Source: Gorsachius magnificus
Lineage: Eukaryota > Chordata > Aves > Pelecaniformes > Ardeidae
DNA length: 64,000 nt
Direction: 5' to 3'
Assembly: GCA_034008185.1 (NCBI GenBank)
Contig: CM067084.1
Coordinates: 45,955,099 to 46,019,098, forward strand
Shown here: positions 11,821 to 24,700 of the stretch, one piece after another
How positions within the stretch are numbered: the stretch's first letter is position 1
Layout of the letters: each line of letters begins with the position of its first letter
Position numbers and translations under genes: made by a program
Notes under the pieces: generated by a model
Told to the model about the DNA's origin: nothing
Database searches by the model: none
The model's input: only the letters and a program-made list of their open reading frames with translations

Positions 11821-14800
11821 CTTTTCTAAGCTGTCCAGAAGAAACACAGATAAGTGTGTTTATATTTGAAAATGTAAAAATAATCTACCTTCCTGTTAGA
11901 TAAAGTTTTCATGAAAAATTAAAACCCTTATGTAATGCACTTTCCACCCATTCACACATTCACATGCTTTTTGCAAGTTTTAAAATGCTCTGGCCCAAGA
12001 TTATGTTTTATTTCACCTGAAATCACTTGTTAGAAAAGAAAATGAAATACTTCACTTTAATCGCAATATAAAGGAGTACTGACAATTGTAGCTGTGGGGT
12101 TTTTTTATATTCTTCTTTTTAAAAAATTCATCCCTAATTTGTAGGAGCCTTTTCAGGTATGTGATGGAAGCGGCATGGTTGCTTATTAAGTTCTGAGCCC
12201 TGTATAAGAGGCCAGTTAGTGTCGTATCAAATTCTGGCTCTACAGGGTGAGCATTTGCTTAGATATTTTCAGAACCAGTCTAGAACAGGGGTATGAGGGT
12301 ATGAATCCTTGTGCTACATTATTGATTGACCAAGCTATCTGCTCTGTCAGGATATACTTGTTTCCTGCCCAGTCCATGCAAAACAAATGTGGTATTTACA
12401 AATGCAGATCAATTGAAATAACACCGGTGTTGATGATTTTCACAAGCATAAGAAAATCTCTCATTGTAAAGTTTCATGCTAACATCTTTTATCGGGCCCA
12501 AGATTACCCTGCTGGAGTAATTAAAACTTAATAATACTAGATTACCCTGCTAAAGCTTAACTCACAGTGGGTTAATATGTTTTCATATTGAAATCAATTT
12601 TTTTGTCCCAATGAATAGACCTTGGATTTAATAAGACCAGCTCAAGCAAACAGATTTGCTAATGTGCAAAATGTGACTTGTCTGTGTTATCTGGGCTTCT
12701 GGAGAAGGATGTGTAGCTGGCTGTAAGCAAAAGGACTGGAAAAGTTGACCCATGTGTCCTTCAGACTTTAAGAGGAATATGGACTGCAGTCTCAAAAAAT
12801 GCATTCTTAAAACTAGCGTTGAGGATACAATTTTCTGTATGGAACAGCAAAGTTCATACAGTTTCACTATATAGATCAGGCATTTATGAAGTTTTAATTA
12901 ATTGGTACTCGTAGGAGGAACGCTAAAGTTTAACCTTTCCTCTGTGCAAGGCTTATTCTAAGCATTCATCCCCTCACCCTTTGACCCAGCATTAACATTT
13001 GGCCAGGTATACCATATACCAGTATTTACCTTCATCACTTTATTTTGGCTTAAATACATGGATCCCAAATGTGACCCTCTTGCATATGTGTCCACATTAT
13101 AACAATGGTTGCTAGAAAGAAATAACAAGAAATTCAGAATTTGAATACCTACTGATAACCTGGAATCCATAAAAAAGTAGTCTTGAAGAAAAATAAAATA
13201 TTTAATATTCCTAATGATGTAAAAGATATTACAATTAAAAAATTATCTCAGGCATAGCATTAGTATTATTTATCTAATCTTCCTAGTTCCTTTCAACTGC
13301 ATATTAGATGATTGATCAGATCAAACCAGATTTTAGCCTTTTCATTTATAAAGCAAGGCTTTTTAGATCTGTAACTGTGTGCTGTACACCCCAAGGTGGC
13401 TTGAACAGCCAATAGGAGTAATAGGGGTGATTAAACCTTGTCACAGGGGGTTAGATGTGGTGCTTTCTTCCTACATGACAGGATGTGACAGTCAAACAGC
13501 ACTGAAGCAGAACAAACGACAGTGGCAGTTTGCTGCGAGCAGTGCTACTGTCACAGCTCCCACCAGAAAGCTAAATGCTAGGTATTCAGCTCAGGGAAGT
13601 TTCAGATAGACCATGCAAATTCTGGTTTCAAAAATTTCCCTGCAAATAAGTAGTGACATGCATTAACTGCCGAGCGATTGTGTTGTTACATGAGCGATTG
13701 TCCACTACTTGACGCTGGCCATGATCATAGTTTGAGTGACACTGTTGATCCATCTGCATTTGGGCTTAGCTGTTCCTTTTATAGGAAATCTGCCTTTGTT
13801 TGAGAGAGCTAGCATACTAATATAATAAGAATGTAGGTTATCATTGCTCTTTAATGACTACATGTGTTTGTCACTCTGAATAACTATGTACAGGATGCTG
13901 TGAAAGCCATGTACCTGACTGAGCCCAGGATGAAATCACATATATTCAGGTATACCATACAAGCTTTCATTCCTGAGTAAAAGGGACTGACTTTATGAAG
14001 ACTACAGAAGAGTGAAGTTTGAATTTTTAACAGATTCCTTAAAAGGCAAAAGCTAACCAAGAAAATGCACCCCCAAATTCAGTCTTTTCGAGTATAGTAT
14101 TCCAGGCTTTTGTAATACAACAGGAGAGACAGATTTTACAGAAAAAGAAAACTAAGCATTTTAGTAGTCTGCATAAGGGAATGGCATACTATGAATATCT
14201 TGTTTTTTCATTTTAAGCTGAATTTAGATAGAATTCCAAACCCAGAAGAAGAGCAGTACTACTAGGCAGTGAGCCTACATATATATGTATTTAAATCTAT
14301 AAAGACAGGTAGAAGGGTTTTGGAAATAGTTCAAGAGAACCTTGACGAAGTCAATAGCAAGTCAATATAGATAAGAATATTTTCATTATTTCAATATACA
14401 TCTTTTCTTATGCTTAGATTTCTTACTGCTCTCACATAAACCAAGCAATTCTGAATAAATACTGGCTTGGAATTTTCAAGTTGCTTTCTTGCTATTAATG
14501 ATAAGATCAGATGAAATTGCCCCAGTTAGCTATGGATGGTTAAGGAACTGAAGGCTGCAGTAGTGTTGTTGAGCTTGCACTGAAAATGTCCTTTTCTAGA
14601 AGGACTAAACCCCTCCTATTTTACTTCTTCATTTAAAATTAACCCCAAATTTTACCATTTTTGTTCAGAGGATATTTTAATCTTGGAAGATGTATTTGTC
14701 TAATTTCACTAGTTTTTCATAAAAAGATGGTTAGCAATTTGTTTTTAAACATTTATTTTTCGGCACACTTTATGTTTTTTTTTATTTCTGCTAGCTATAG

Positions 14801-17101
14801 ATATTAAACCTGTAAAGCTTTACATGTGTTGTCCCATTTTCACATATATTCACATCATGACTGCCCAAACAGGGGCCTCTTTTTCAATTTTAAAATCAAT
14901 TAAGAAAAATCCCATCTTATTAAGGTGAGAATCACCAAAGCTTATCTTAGATCTGGTCATGTGCATCTATTCTTCAGTGTGCTTCCCTTGCACTGCCCGG
15001 CATGTTGCCTTCTGGCCACTCCTGAGCGCTGCTTCTCCATTATACCCAAAGCAGTAACAGCTGTGATAACATTTACTGGTTGAAATACTGATATGATGCT
15101 CCACACTCTCAGTACAGGGAATCTTTTGCACACTATTCTCTCTCCAGCAAATTATATAAGATTTTTCGCAGAAGAGTTCTATGCTGAAGCATGAGTTCAG
15201 TTTCTTGGACATACCTGTCCTTTCCTCAGCCCTTTAATGCCCTTGTTCCTGATAGGAATTGAGACATGCTGGGATGGAAGGATTTGTAGGCAAAAATGCC
15301 TGAGTAACTATATAGGGAGCATTGTTTCCATCTGGTGAACATTGCGTGGTTCGCCAGAGAAAAACTCAGATCCATCTGTCTTTTCTGGGTATGTCAGAAG
15401 AGGTTGCTCTCTAATGAACATTATCAGTGTTCTGGACAGCACTGGGAGTGGTTATGAGATGAAGTGGGACTTTGACCAAACAGTAGTAAATTAGAAGTCT
15501 CCTTTTCAGCTGCCAGTGTCTTTTCTTCTCACTTCTTTTCCCAGACTTTTGCAGACCCTCAAAGGATTGGCCAGGGGCTGTCGTAATCCAGTTAAAATGT
15601 GTCACTGAGCTAGGACTTCAGCCTCGTAAATCAGAACAGGGGTTTACAAGACAGGAGGAAGATAATGGTTGCCTCAAGAATAGCACTCAAAAAAATATTA
15701 ATACCAACCTCAACAAGGTGATTCTGTCTTTTTTATAATTTCTGTCCATGAAATTATTACCTAAGGTGTAATATTAGTCATTTGAGTGCCATTCTGAAAA
15801 AACAGATATAAGCATTCTACTAGAGTAAAAGAAGCCTCTTCTACTCAAATACCAATACAGAGTATTTTCACTGAGCAGTATATCTTTAAAAAGCTGCAGT
15901 TTTTAAGCAAAAAGGCTAAAGGAGGTGATGTCAATATCAATATAATTTTTTTTAATTAGTAAAATTAAGTTAATAAGATTGACAGCAGTTGAGTACAGAG
16001 TAATCATGTTTAGAAAGCTACTCAGCAGTTTGTTTAAATTAAGTCATTAAAGTCATGATTTAGATGTTCTGCCTTGCTTTCCCACCACACAAGCAGTTAA
16101 TACAAAACACTCCGTTTTACTCTCATGAAAGAAGAAATGTATTTTTTTTTAAAAAGCTGTAAATTAGGTTGTGCTGGAAGCATCCATTTTCTTGCCTCCA
16201 TCACTGCCAACTCCCACTGTTTTCTTTGATATATGATTTGCAGACTACTATTATTATTTATGTGTTTTACAATTACTACGAATGACACCTCCCCTTCCTC
16301 AGCCCTAAGCCACAAATCTGAAATGAATAAATGCTGTTTATTGTGACAGTCTGCCTTTTGTCTCTGGAACAATGACAAACTACACCACTGACAGCCAGTT
16401 GCTGTTTTTAACTACTGCTCTCGAGCTCAGTCTTTGAGTGTTCTTCAGAACACGACAACAGACAGCCTGGAATAAAATAAGTGAAAATGTATTGCATTTG
16501 TTTAACGTGCCCTGACACTGTTGTCCAATACATTGAGTAAACAAGAAGAATAAATTGCATAAGCATGATAGGTTTTAGTTCTCTACATTTCATTCAGATT
16601 TGTACAACTGTGGTCATAACAAAATTAATATATTAATGCTTTTTAGTATTAATCATTTTGATTTTCATAGAGAGAATTACCTTCTGACTGGAATGAAGGG
16701 AGGGAGGAGAAATAAAGGGGGCAGTTTTAATTATTTGTGAAATCTAGGAACATTTCTGTTCATTCTGAGCTTTTCAACTGAGCTAAAACAGCATGGAATT
16801 ACTTTATCTGTATGAATTTTGTGAATGTCTTCTGAACCTGCAGCTAGTCAGTTTTTAACAAATATTAGAATGACCTGCTTAATGCCTAGTTGTACCTAGG
16901 AAAGCAGAGTTTATAAGTAAATCAGTTCTTATATTTTGACTAGACCCTGGCTTCTATCTAAATGCAGACTTGTAAATATGCCCAGGTATTTATTTGATGA
17001 CATTTTCTTGAAATTGGAGTTTGCACACGAATGTAGCATTTCTTCTTAAAACCAGATGTTATCCTTTTGTTTATGCATCTTCCTCCCCTTACACACACCT
17101 G
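11821..17101. other. Non-coding sequence with two short repeated motifs, no gene seen
   Basis: No gene is recognised. A 13-mer beginning AGATTACC occurs at 12501-12513 and again at 12539-12551. A 10-mer GAGCGATTGT occurs at 13672-13681 and 13692-13701. The stretch 13385-13610 is GC-richer than its surroundings and carries a 76-codon + frame, but no domain or exon boundary can be defended. The minus frame at 16097-16378 (93 codons) is likewise unsupported. Confidence 0.55.
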
Positions 17102-17132
17102 GTGCATATGTGTGTGTGTGCGCACACACACA
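17102..17132. repeat. Alternating purine-pyrimidine tract with 22-bp palindrome (TG/CG/CA)
   Basis: Thirty-one consecutive bases alternate strictly between purine and pyrimidine. The core, TG repeats meeting CA repeats across a central CGC (17111-17132), is a perfect 22-bp palindrome. Such tracts are known to flip to Z-DNA or extrude cruciforms under negative supercoiling, and they are length-polymorphic. It is a compound microsatellite. The short frames that run across it (17021-17304 +) are artefacts. Confidence 0.9.
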
Positions 17133-20047
17133 GACGTGCAAGCATATTAAAATGCGAGTTTATAATCCTTTTTTTATGCATTTATGTATGTTTGTGTACA
17201 TAAATGAGTACTGCGCTGGTTTTTTACTTAACTGTCTAAACACAGCAACATCACAACGGATTTTCTGGCATTTATATTGTCACAGAATGTTGTGCTACTT
17301 TTAATAATGGAAGAGCAATGTCTAGCGTTTAACTTAAAATCTTTATTCAGTGCATAATGCTACACATGTCCAGCATCTGACGAAAAAGGAATTTTTTTCC
17401 AAATCACATGTAGTATACTGGTCAATATTGGTCTTTTAAAATTCCTCCATTTATTTGTGGTGTATTAAGTTTCTTTTTCCTTTTTCTTTTCTCAAATCAA
17501 AGATAATGGAGAGAATATGAGGAAATTCCAAGTCTGCATTGGCACTGCCAGCTTGTAGAAAATATATTTCTAATTAAAAAGACATAATCTTGCTTGGAAC
17601 TTCCCATAATTTAATACATTAAAATCTGCAGTTAATTTTTTAATGTATATCTTGGATGAATAATTTGCCTTCCTCTCTTCAACTATCTACCTCCTTTCTT
17701 ACTGCCTTTTCTTCTTTGATTTTTCCCTTTGAAGTCCCCTATACCTATTTTATTTCTTAGACTTTCTATCTTCCTCCTTGCAGAAACATCTGGATACATT
17801 CTCAATATAGTTTTCTGTCTGTTAAACAGTGGGATTTATTATTTTCATTTTTACTTTTGAATACAAGTACAAGCCATGAAGTAGGGAGCGGGGTGGCTTT
17901 AGAGTGCCTAAATTCTTGTCCTTGCAAAGCAGTCATTCCTCCAAGATTGCAATTTTTATATTAGTACCCAGATAAAACCCTTGAAGAAAATCCATTAAGT
18001 AATACAGCCTCTCATATATCTTTGCATACTGATGAATAGATAATATAAATTGTTACTCAGTTCATCTATGGGTCAAGCAAGGAGAAGTAATACTCTTGTA
18101 CGTTCAAAAGAACTGTTTTGTGAATACTTTTTTGAGGGTAAAATATGTGAAAGTACATTAAAATGTAGTATGGCAATGTAAGCATGAAAATATTCATCTG
18201 ACTGGCAGGAAGAGGGCCTTGTATGTGCTTTGTGAGGGCAAGAAGTTAGAGTTGCAATTAGGTTCCCTTCCCGAAGACTCAATCCACACTAAACTCAAAA
18301 GAAAAACTCTTCTAATTCCAGTCTTTCTAGCTTAGCAGTTTTTTATGGTGTTGGACAGCATGAAATTAATGAGTGAATCGCACAGCATAACAATATATGC
18401 CCGTTCTTGATTTCATGTACATTCAGTAAAGAAGGCCTTTTTCGCATCCTCAGCTAGGTATTCCAACCCAACAGAGAACACTTCATCCTCTTGCGTTGCC
18501 TTCTGTCCACCAAATATATTCCCATTTGAACAAATGGTGTTGTGCTCATTCATATAGCTTAAATATCCTTCCTAAAGACATAAAGTGTTGTTTAGCTATT
18601 TCAGATAATATCTAGGTTATAGCCATTATCTAACTATAAGAAGCTGCTTGCCATCAGTAGAGCTAGCCAAATTTTAATGAGTTCCTTTTGAATCTGGAGA
18701 TTAGTTAAGTTTTCACATCACTTATTCACAGCTGTATATTGATTTATTTGGTTTTTACTTTCATTTTGAATTTTACTAAAATTATTTAAGAAACTCTCCT
18801 CATTAGTAATTTCCTGTGTATTATAACTGAAACAGCTATTTATAGTTAAAAACAATAGAAAAAATGTTTGCACGAGGAGAATGGATTATGTCTCAAAGCC
18901 GTAATAAAAAGCGTGTAGCAACCACCGCTTGTGATATTTAAGATGAAAATCTAACACACACATGTTCGAAATTAAGTCAGTGTTTACTGTTGTTTGAATG
19001 TGTACAGAGAGATTGATAAATACTAATAAAAACTTCAGTAAAGCATATGCAACAGGTACTTAACTGATTTAACATAGAGATGAGGCTTCTTGCTTGCTGG
19101 GAACTTCTGTTATCAATTACAAAAACTCCAGAAAAGAAAGTAGTTTGGTTTGCAATATAAACTGCCCAAATTTAAGTTTTCATCAGGAGTGTAACTGAAT
19201 TCTAATCATCAGGCTTTAGGTTCTTAATGTGGTTTTACACATTATAATCTATGCAGGTATGATAGATTCACATGAACATAAATATTTACTTAGGTTATAG
19301 TGATCTTGATTACCTTTGCTCTTTCTCAAACCTATAGACAATGTGCGGTTCCACGTATACTGAGTAGTTTAAAGTAGCTTGAAATAAGCCACAATGCTAC
19401 TATTCAACAGAAATCTTTCTCATACTTGCAAAATAACAGTCTAAGGGCATCTTTCTTCAAAAGCAGAAAGGCTGAGGTCCCTTCATTATAAAAGAGCCGT
19501 GTCTCTTGCCCGACCATTAGAGCTGCAAAAGCCAGAGCTATTTGTACTCAGACCTCCTCCTTTCCCCTCTCTAGTTTAATTCATTGCAGGAATGGACAGC
19601 ATGGGATCAATGAATGAATCCTATTTCAACTGACAATACATTAATTTAAAAATAGGAATATACAGCTATTTTGACAATCTAGATTCGGTATTCTAATCTA
19701 ATAGAAAAGCTTTCATGCACTTACATTGCCTCTTGGCAGCCTAAACAAATCTCTATCTCTGAGAACAGTACTGTGCCTATCACATAACTATGCTGTTTAC
19801 ACTTCAATTTGAATATATAAAGCAGGTTTTCAGTTATAACTGTGTTTCTCTTCCTTAAGATTCCTTGAATCTAGAGATATAAACCAGGAGCAGGAACAAG
19901 GAAACTGTGAGATGAACAAAAAAGACCCCTTGTGGTAACAAACCAATAATCATAAAATAATTTTCTAAACTAGTCATTTGAAGCACCCAGAGAGGTAGAC
20001 TACATTGGTATTCACCATTACAAATTTAACGGAGTATTATTTTACCC
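17133..20047. other. Non-coding AT-rich sequence, no gene seen
   Basis: No frame above 70 codons has any coding character. A weakly similar 27-bp pair beginning GGACAGCATG occurs at about 18353 and 19594 (roughly 23 of 27 matches by eye), which may be chance. Pyrimidine-rich patches lie near 17650-17780. No repeat family or RNA gene is recognised. Confidence 0.55.
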
Positions 20048-20053
20048 TTTTTT

Positions 20054-20084
<31 letters not shown>
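20048..20084. repeat. Long poly-T tract (T29 core)
   Basis: A 37-bp T tract with one interrupting C at 20055; the uninterrupted part, 20056-20084, is 29 T. It may be the A-tail of a minus-strand retroposed copy or a simple homopolymer expansion. I see no body of a retroelement to its left that would settle this. Length calls in such tracts are error-prone. Confidence 0.9.
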
Positions 20085-20086
<2 letters not shown>

Positions 20087-20331
20087 CTGCTACCATGAGT
20101 ATTCTGTGAGTGCTACTCTATGCCTTGCATTCATAGATTTTCCTGGAACTTTAGCGTGCAAATCAACAACCAACAACAGCAGAAGAAATGCAGACATAGG
20201 ATTTGACTTGTGACTACCAGTCTAATTTTGCTGCAAAGTTGCCTTAGGTAACAGATCAAGAGCTCGCAATACAACATAGGAAACACCTTCTGAACTGAAT
20301 GTGACTATAATTAATACAGTCACCAAAATTA

Positions 20332-20390
20332 CATAAAAAGATATGTCTTGTGACCATTTCCATAAAAAGAAATGTCTCTTAGACCGTTTC
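20332..20390. repeat. Tandem duplication of about 29/30 bp
   Basis: Copy 1 (20332-20360) and copy 2 (20361-20390) both start CATAAAAAGA/CATAAAAAGAAA and end in a GACC..TTTC block, with several mismatches and a 1-bp length difference. The copies are head to tail with no spacer. This looks like a local slippage or repair duplication old enough to have diverged. Confidence 0.75.
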
Positions 20391-21339
20391 CAGTGTCAGT
20401 TTAATTTGTGATCTTAATCTTATAGACTGAAAAGCAAAGTGAAAGAAAACTCTCAGAAGCCTTATAAAGTTTGCCAGAGATTTCTTGTTGATAGTTAATT
20501 TTACATACAGAACATTGGAAACCATTGTGAAAGGCCTCCATGCTTCTGGTTAAATTCACTATCTGATTTGATAACATATTAAGCATATGCAGTTTGGATT
20601 AACTTCAACTGTAATGGGGTGCTCTAGTTTGTTATGTTTTTCAGAAGGATATCTTACAGCTAAATACCTGATTTCTACTGATGTCAGTGGAAATTACTCA
20701 CTAAATATTCTCACAGATTTGCAAATTGTTTTTCTGTGTTGTCAAGTCAATGCTTCTTGTGCCTTCACTAGTAAGAAAAATTACAAAACCTAGGTCTGTA
20801 TGCGCTCATTAGAAAGTGAACCTCAGAAAATACAATTTAAGGAAATGCAATAAAAAATACAAGGTTTATCTACACATGCTCTTTCTTTGATTAGTTTTTC
20901 ATCAGTGTAAGAAGTCACAAAATATGTAAAATTTGTTTTTGCATTTCAGTACTGTCTTCAGAATGCTAGGGTGTTCTCCAAGCACCGGAGCAGTGTAGAA
21001 TTCCCAATGCAAAGAGATTTACAGATAAAATATGAGGGATAAGAAGATTAGAACTAAAATATATGCCATTTTTGTAGAATATATAATGAAATCCCTATTA
21101 ATATGTAGCCTTGACTATGAAGTTTCAGCATGGATCTCACAGACTTTGCAGAGGATTTGAAAAATCTTTTTGGAGTAATTACATAAATATGCAAAGGAAA
21201 TCTCTTAGTTTGCTCATGTTATCTGGCAGAAGCTTACTGAAAATGACAAAAGAAGGAAAAGTCTGGAAGAAAGATAACGATTGCTTTTTCTCCAGAATAT
21301 GCTCTGCAACTGGTGCTGCTATAAACCTAGAGGAGGGAA
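20391..21339. other. Non-coding sequence upstream of a CR1 fragment
   Basis: No gene is recognised. The 80-codon + frame 21111-21350 runs up to the start of recognisable CR1 sequence. It may include more of the same decayed element, but I could not align it to CR1, so I leave it unassigned. Confidence 0.5.
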
Positions 21340-21730
21340 CAGTTCACTGAGGAGGAAATATTTGCCAGTGATGAAAGTTTATATGGATTATGGAAGACTA
21401 AGGAGAATTGTGAGGAACACCAAAAGAACCTGACATGTCCAGAGAAAATAAGTTCAACAGTGGCTGATGAAATCCGTCCTCCTTAAGTGGGACACAGCAC
21501 TCAGTGCAGTGAGCGAATTACAGTATCCTTCATGTACTGAGGGACTCTGAATTAGATGTAGCCTCTCAGGACGAAGATCTAGGCATCACTGTAGACAGCT
21601 CAATGAAGACATCTGCTTAAAATGTGTCAGAGGTCAAAAAAGTGAATAATATTTAGGCTGTGTAGGGAATATTATAGAAAATATTACAATGTTACATAAA
21701 TTGATGTACATCCCTACCTTGAGTGTTAAA
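21340..21730 (+). mobile_element. Ancient CR1-type LINE fragment, reverse transcriptase C-terminal region, sense
   Basis: The stretch follows, from memory, the end of the CR1 ORF2 reverse-transcriptase region in sense orientation. Landmarks are GTGAAGACT-like sequence then GAGGAACACCAAAAG (about 21395-21430), a CAGTGGCTGATGAAAT block (about 21459-21474), and GATCTAGGCATCACTGTAGA (from about 21576), which corresponds to the 'DLGI/VTVD' step. Next come ATGAAGACATCTGC, then GTCAAAAAAGTGAATAA and an ACCTTGAGT..TTTTGGTCA end near 21716-21743. In full elements this part encodes the RT thumb and C-terminus. Every frame is broken by stops and indels, so it is long dead. Both ends are ragged: the upstream RT palm and the 3' UTR are not recognisable. 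Divergence suggests an insertion much older than the CR1 at 45.6-46.9 kb. Confidence 0.7.
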
Positions 21731-24700
21731 TTCCATTTTGGTCAACTCTTTTGTGAAAATAATGTGGAAAGGAAAAGTGAAGGTTACACAAGGGCATATA
21801 TATTTTCTTCCTGCTCAGAAGGGAGAAAAGTAAAAAGAAATATAAAATTCTGAATAGTAATCGAAATCTGAACTGGTGTTGCCCTTTATTCAATCTTAAT
21901 AAAGAGATCAACTAGAGACATGTACTTTTATGAAATGTATGGTTGGTCTTTAGTACTTAGCACCTTTTATTTCTTTCAATTTAAGATTTGTGACAGAGTG
22001 TTTAATTAAATGCTACATGTCTGGGAATAAGAATTGAGCATTTAATACTGGCAGAAAAATACAGATAAAATTGAGAAAGTTCATGGTTTAAAACATTATA
22101 TTATCATCTATTGTGTCCTAGAATTGCATCATTCCCGTGTGGTTTTAGTCAGAAAGGAGAGTTAGGTATTGCTTCCTGAATAACCACTGTTACTTTCCAC
22201 TTTTAAACTCTGATATCTTGTCTGTTGTGTCCTCTGTTCCCAAATTCATGACATCATGCAGGTTTCATTGAGGGGGAAAAAAAGGCAGTTGTTAAATATC
22301 CCACTGTATTTTGATAGAAACTACCAGTGTAGTGGAAAGCTGTTGCTCAAATAAGGCTTGGATATGGTTTTCCTGTTTGCAACAAAAGTTTTTTAAGAAC
22401 TGGAAGGTAGAGGAGATTAACTGTTGAGGATTCTTACCTAGGCTTCAGTCGGTACGCTGTGCAGGAATACTTTACAGAATCTGATGGCAGAGCCTTGTCA
22501 ATTCAGAATGGACTAAAAGATAAGCCCAGTAGCTGAATGCTCTTGTAGAGCACTTTCCCAAATATAAGTTCAAAGCACTGTAACACCATTAGCTGATGGT
22601 AATTTGAGCTGTTTAGGACAGTGTGCACACATCTTGCTTTTGTAGAATGAAGACATAAAGGTGGCTAGAAATATGGTTTAGTTATCATAATGGCTGTTTG
22701 AACAAAAGACAATTATTAAATGGTTTATTATGATGTGATGGAAGGAGAGAAGACATAGTGGGAGATACAGTCACAATTATCTGGGCAATTAAACATTAGA
22801 ACATGAAGGAGTAAAAAGAGGAAAAGGCCCGGGACCTATCTTTCCACTTTCCTTGGTTTTCTTGATTTCCATTTTTTTCTTTTTCTCCCTCCATGTTTCT
22901 CCCTCCTATTTTCTTGAGTTAGAAATGTTGTTACTCTACAAAGACTTCTTGATTCATTCTGGTTTTTACACTGTTAATTTAGCACTTCTACACACTATGC
23001 TCATTATTTTTATTTTTTTTTTCTTATTTTCTTGTTCTTTGTTGCTAAAGGTTTTAATAGAGTTACTTCTACTCTTCATCTTCACCCTGGGAAAAATACT
23101 ACAACTCATCCTTAAAGCAATATTAAAAAAGAATAAAATCTAAGTATGATGTCATTTATAATGTCTACATTATAAATTTCTAACAAAAATATTCTTTATC
23201 ACATGCAAATGCTAATAAGAAGTATAAGCAAAGGTGGATAGTTCTGAACTCTATCCATTTTTACAATATAAAGTAAGAACATTTTGCCAGACTTCTTCCT
23301 TGAAATATCATTATGCTCTGAGTTAGCTAAGTTTTACTGAACTTCAAAAAAATGTTGAAAGGGCAAGAAAAGAGAAAATGAGCTTTCTGCTGAGGTATGG
23401 GTAGAAAACATAGAGTCACAGGTTTCTGGGCATAAGGAGTGTCAGAAGAATGTTGGAGAACTGAGGTGTGCTCTCAATTGCCTGGCAAGCTTTCTTCTGA
23501 TAGATAATGAATTAAGTTAAAATGTTGTAGGTTGATCATTAGATAGTTTTTGATTACTGCACTTGTAGTAGTTCTTAAACATCAGGAAGTACAAGTAGTA
23601 CAACAGTTCCATTGTGAGCAAGAGACTAAACCATTGAAGTCTCAATTCTAAAGTCTTTTATGGCTATTGTATAAAAATTGGTCAAGAATTATTAGATCAG
23701 TTACATAACTTTATTGATATTTGAATTCGTCTCTCTTCCCATTGTACATTGCTATAAAACAATAAATGTAGTTAAGGGGGAAAGTAGATGTTTAGACACC
23801 ACCCACGTGCATGGTAATGACTCCCTTTTTCTCATTCTAAGATCTGTTATTTAACCAGTACTTCTGCTGTTAAATATGTGTGAAAATGATTGTATATGGT
23901 CTTAATTTGAGTAAGCAAGATTCTCTGCATAATCAAGTTATATGCCTTGAAGTCAGAAACTCTTACATTCACAGTAAGATTCTTATCAATCAAATATGTA
24001 AGCATACGAAAAATTGATGGCTTTGTTTTGATAAAAACCTATTCTTTATAAACCCACCTTGACTAACACCAGCTACGTTATCTTCCTTCTCCTCTTTGAT
24101 AATCCCTGTAAAACCTCAGTGTTTTACCTGGCACTGTTGACAGGTCTCAGGCCCACACTTACAAGGACTCTCCACCTCATTCTTTCACATATTGACCTGA
24201 TACCTCTTTGCCTATGGACTCTAAAAAGTTCAGCCCAATCAGCTCCAACACACTGAAAAAAAATTTGTTATTTTCATCCAGAGAACTCATCATTAATTCT
24301 TTCAGAACTCTTCTACTTTATCTGACATTCTGATTTTAAAATGAAGGGTTTAAGAACTGTGTTAAACATTATCTCTAGTTACTGTTGACAGGGAAGAGAT
24401 TTCATTACCATCATCATGTATATCATGAGCTTTCTGCCTAAATACAGAATGAAACTATGTATTGAATAATTCTGACATTTTTATTTGTTGTGTTTAACTC
24501 TGATAGCCATAGTTTTTCCTTTGTATATTTTCCTCTTATCTTTTTTGAAACCCATGTTTCTTTTAATTGTCATTTTTTTCCTAATTATCATTAACATTTT
24601 CAGTTTCATTTCAATTCCCTAATGTGTTCTTCTTGTAACTGATTTCAATTTCATGAAGTGTTTGTTCTTAAGGAACCAAAATATGTATATTTCTCTTTTG

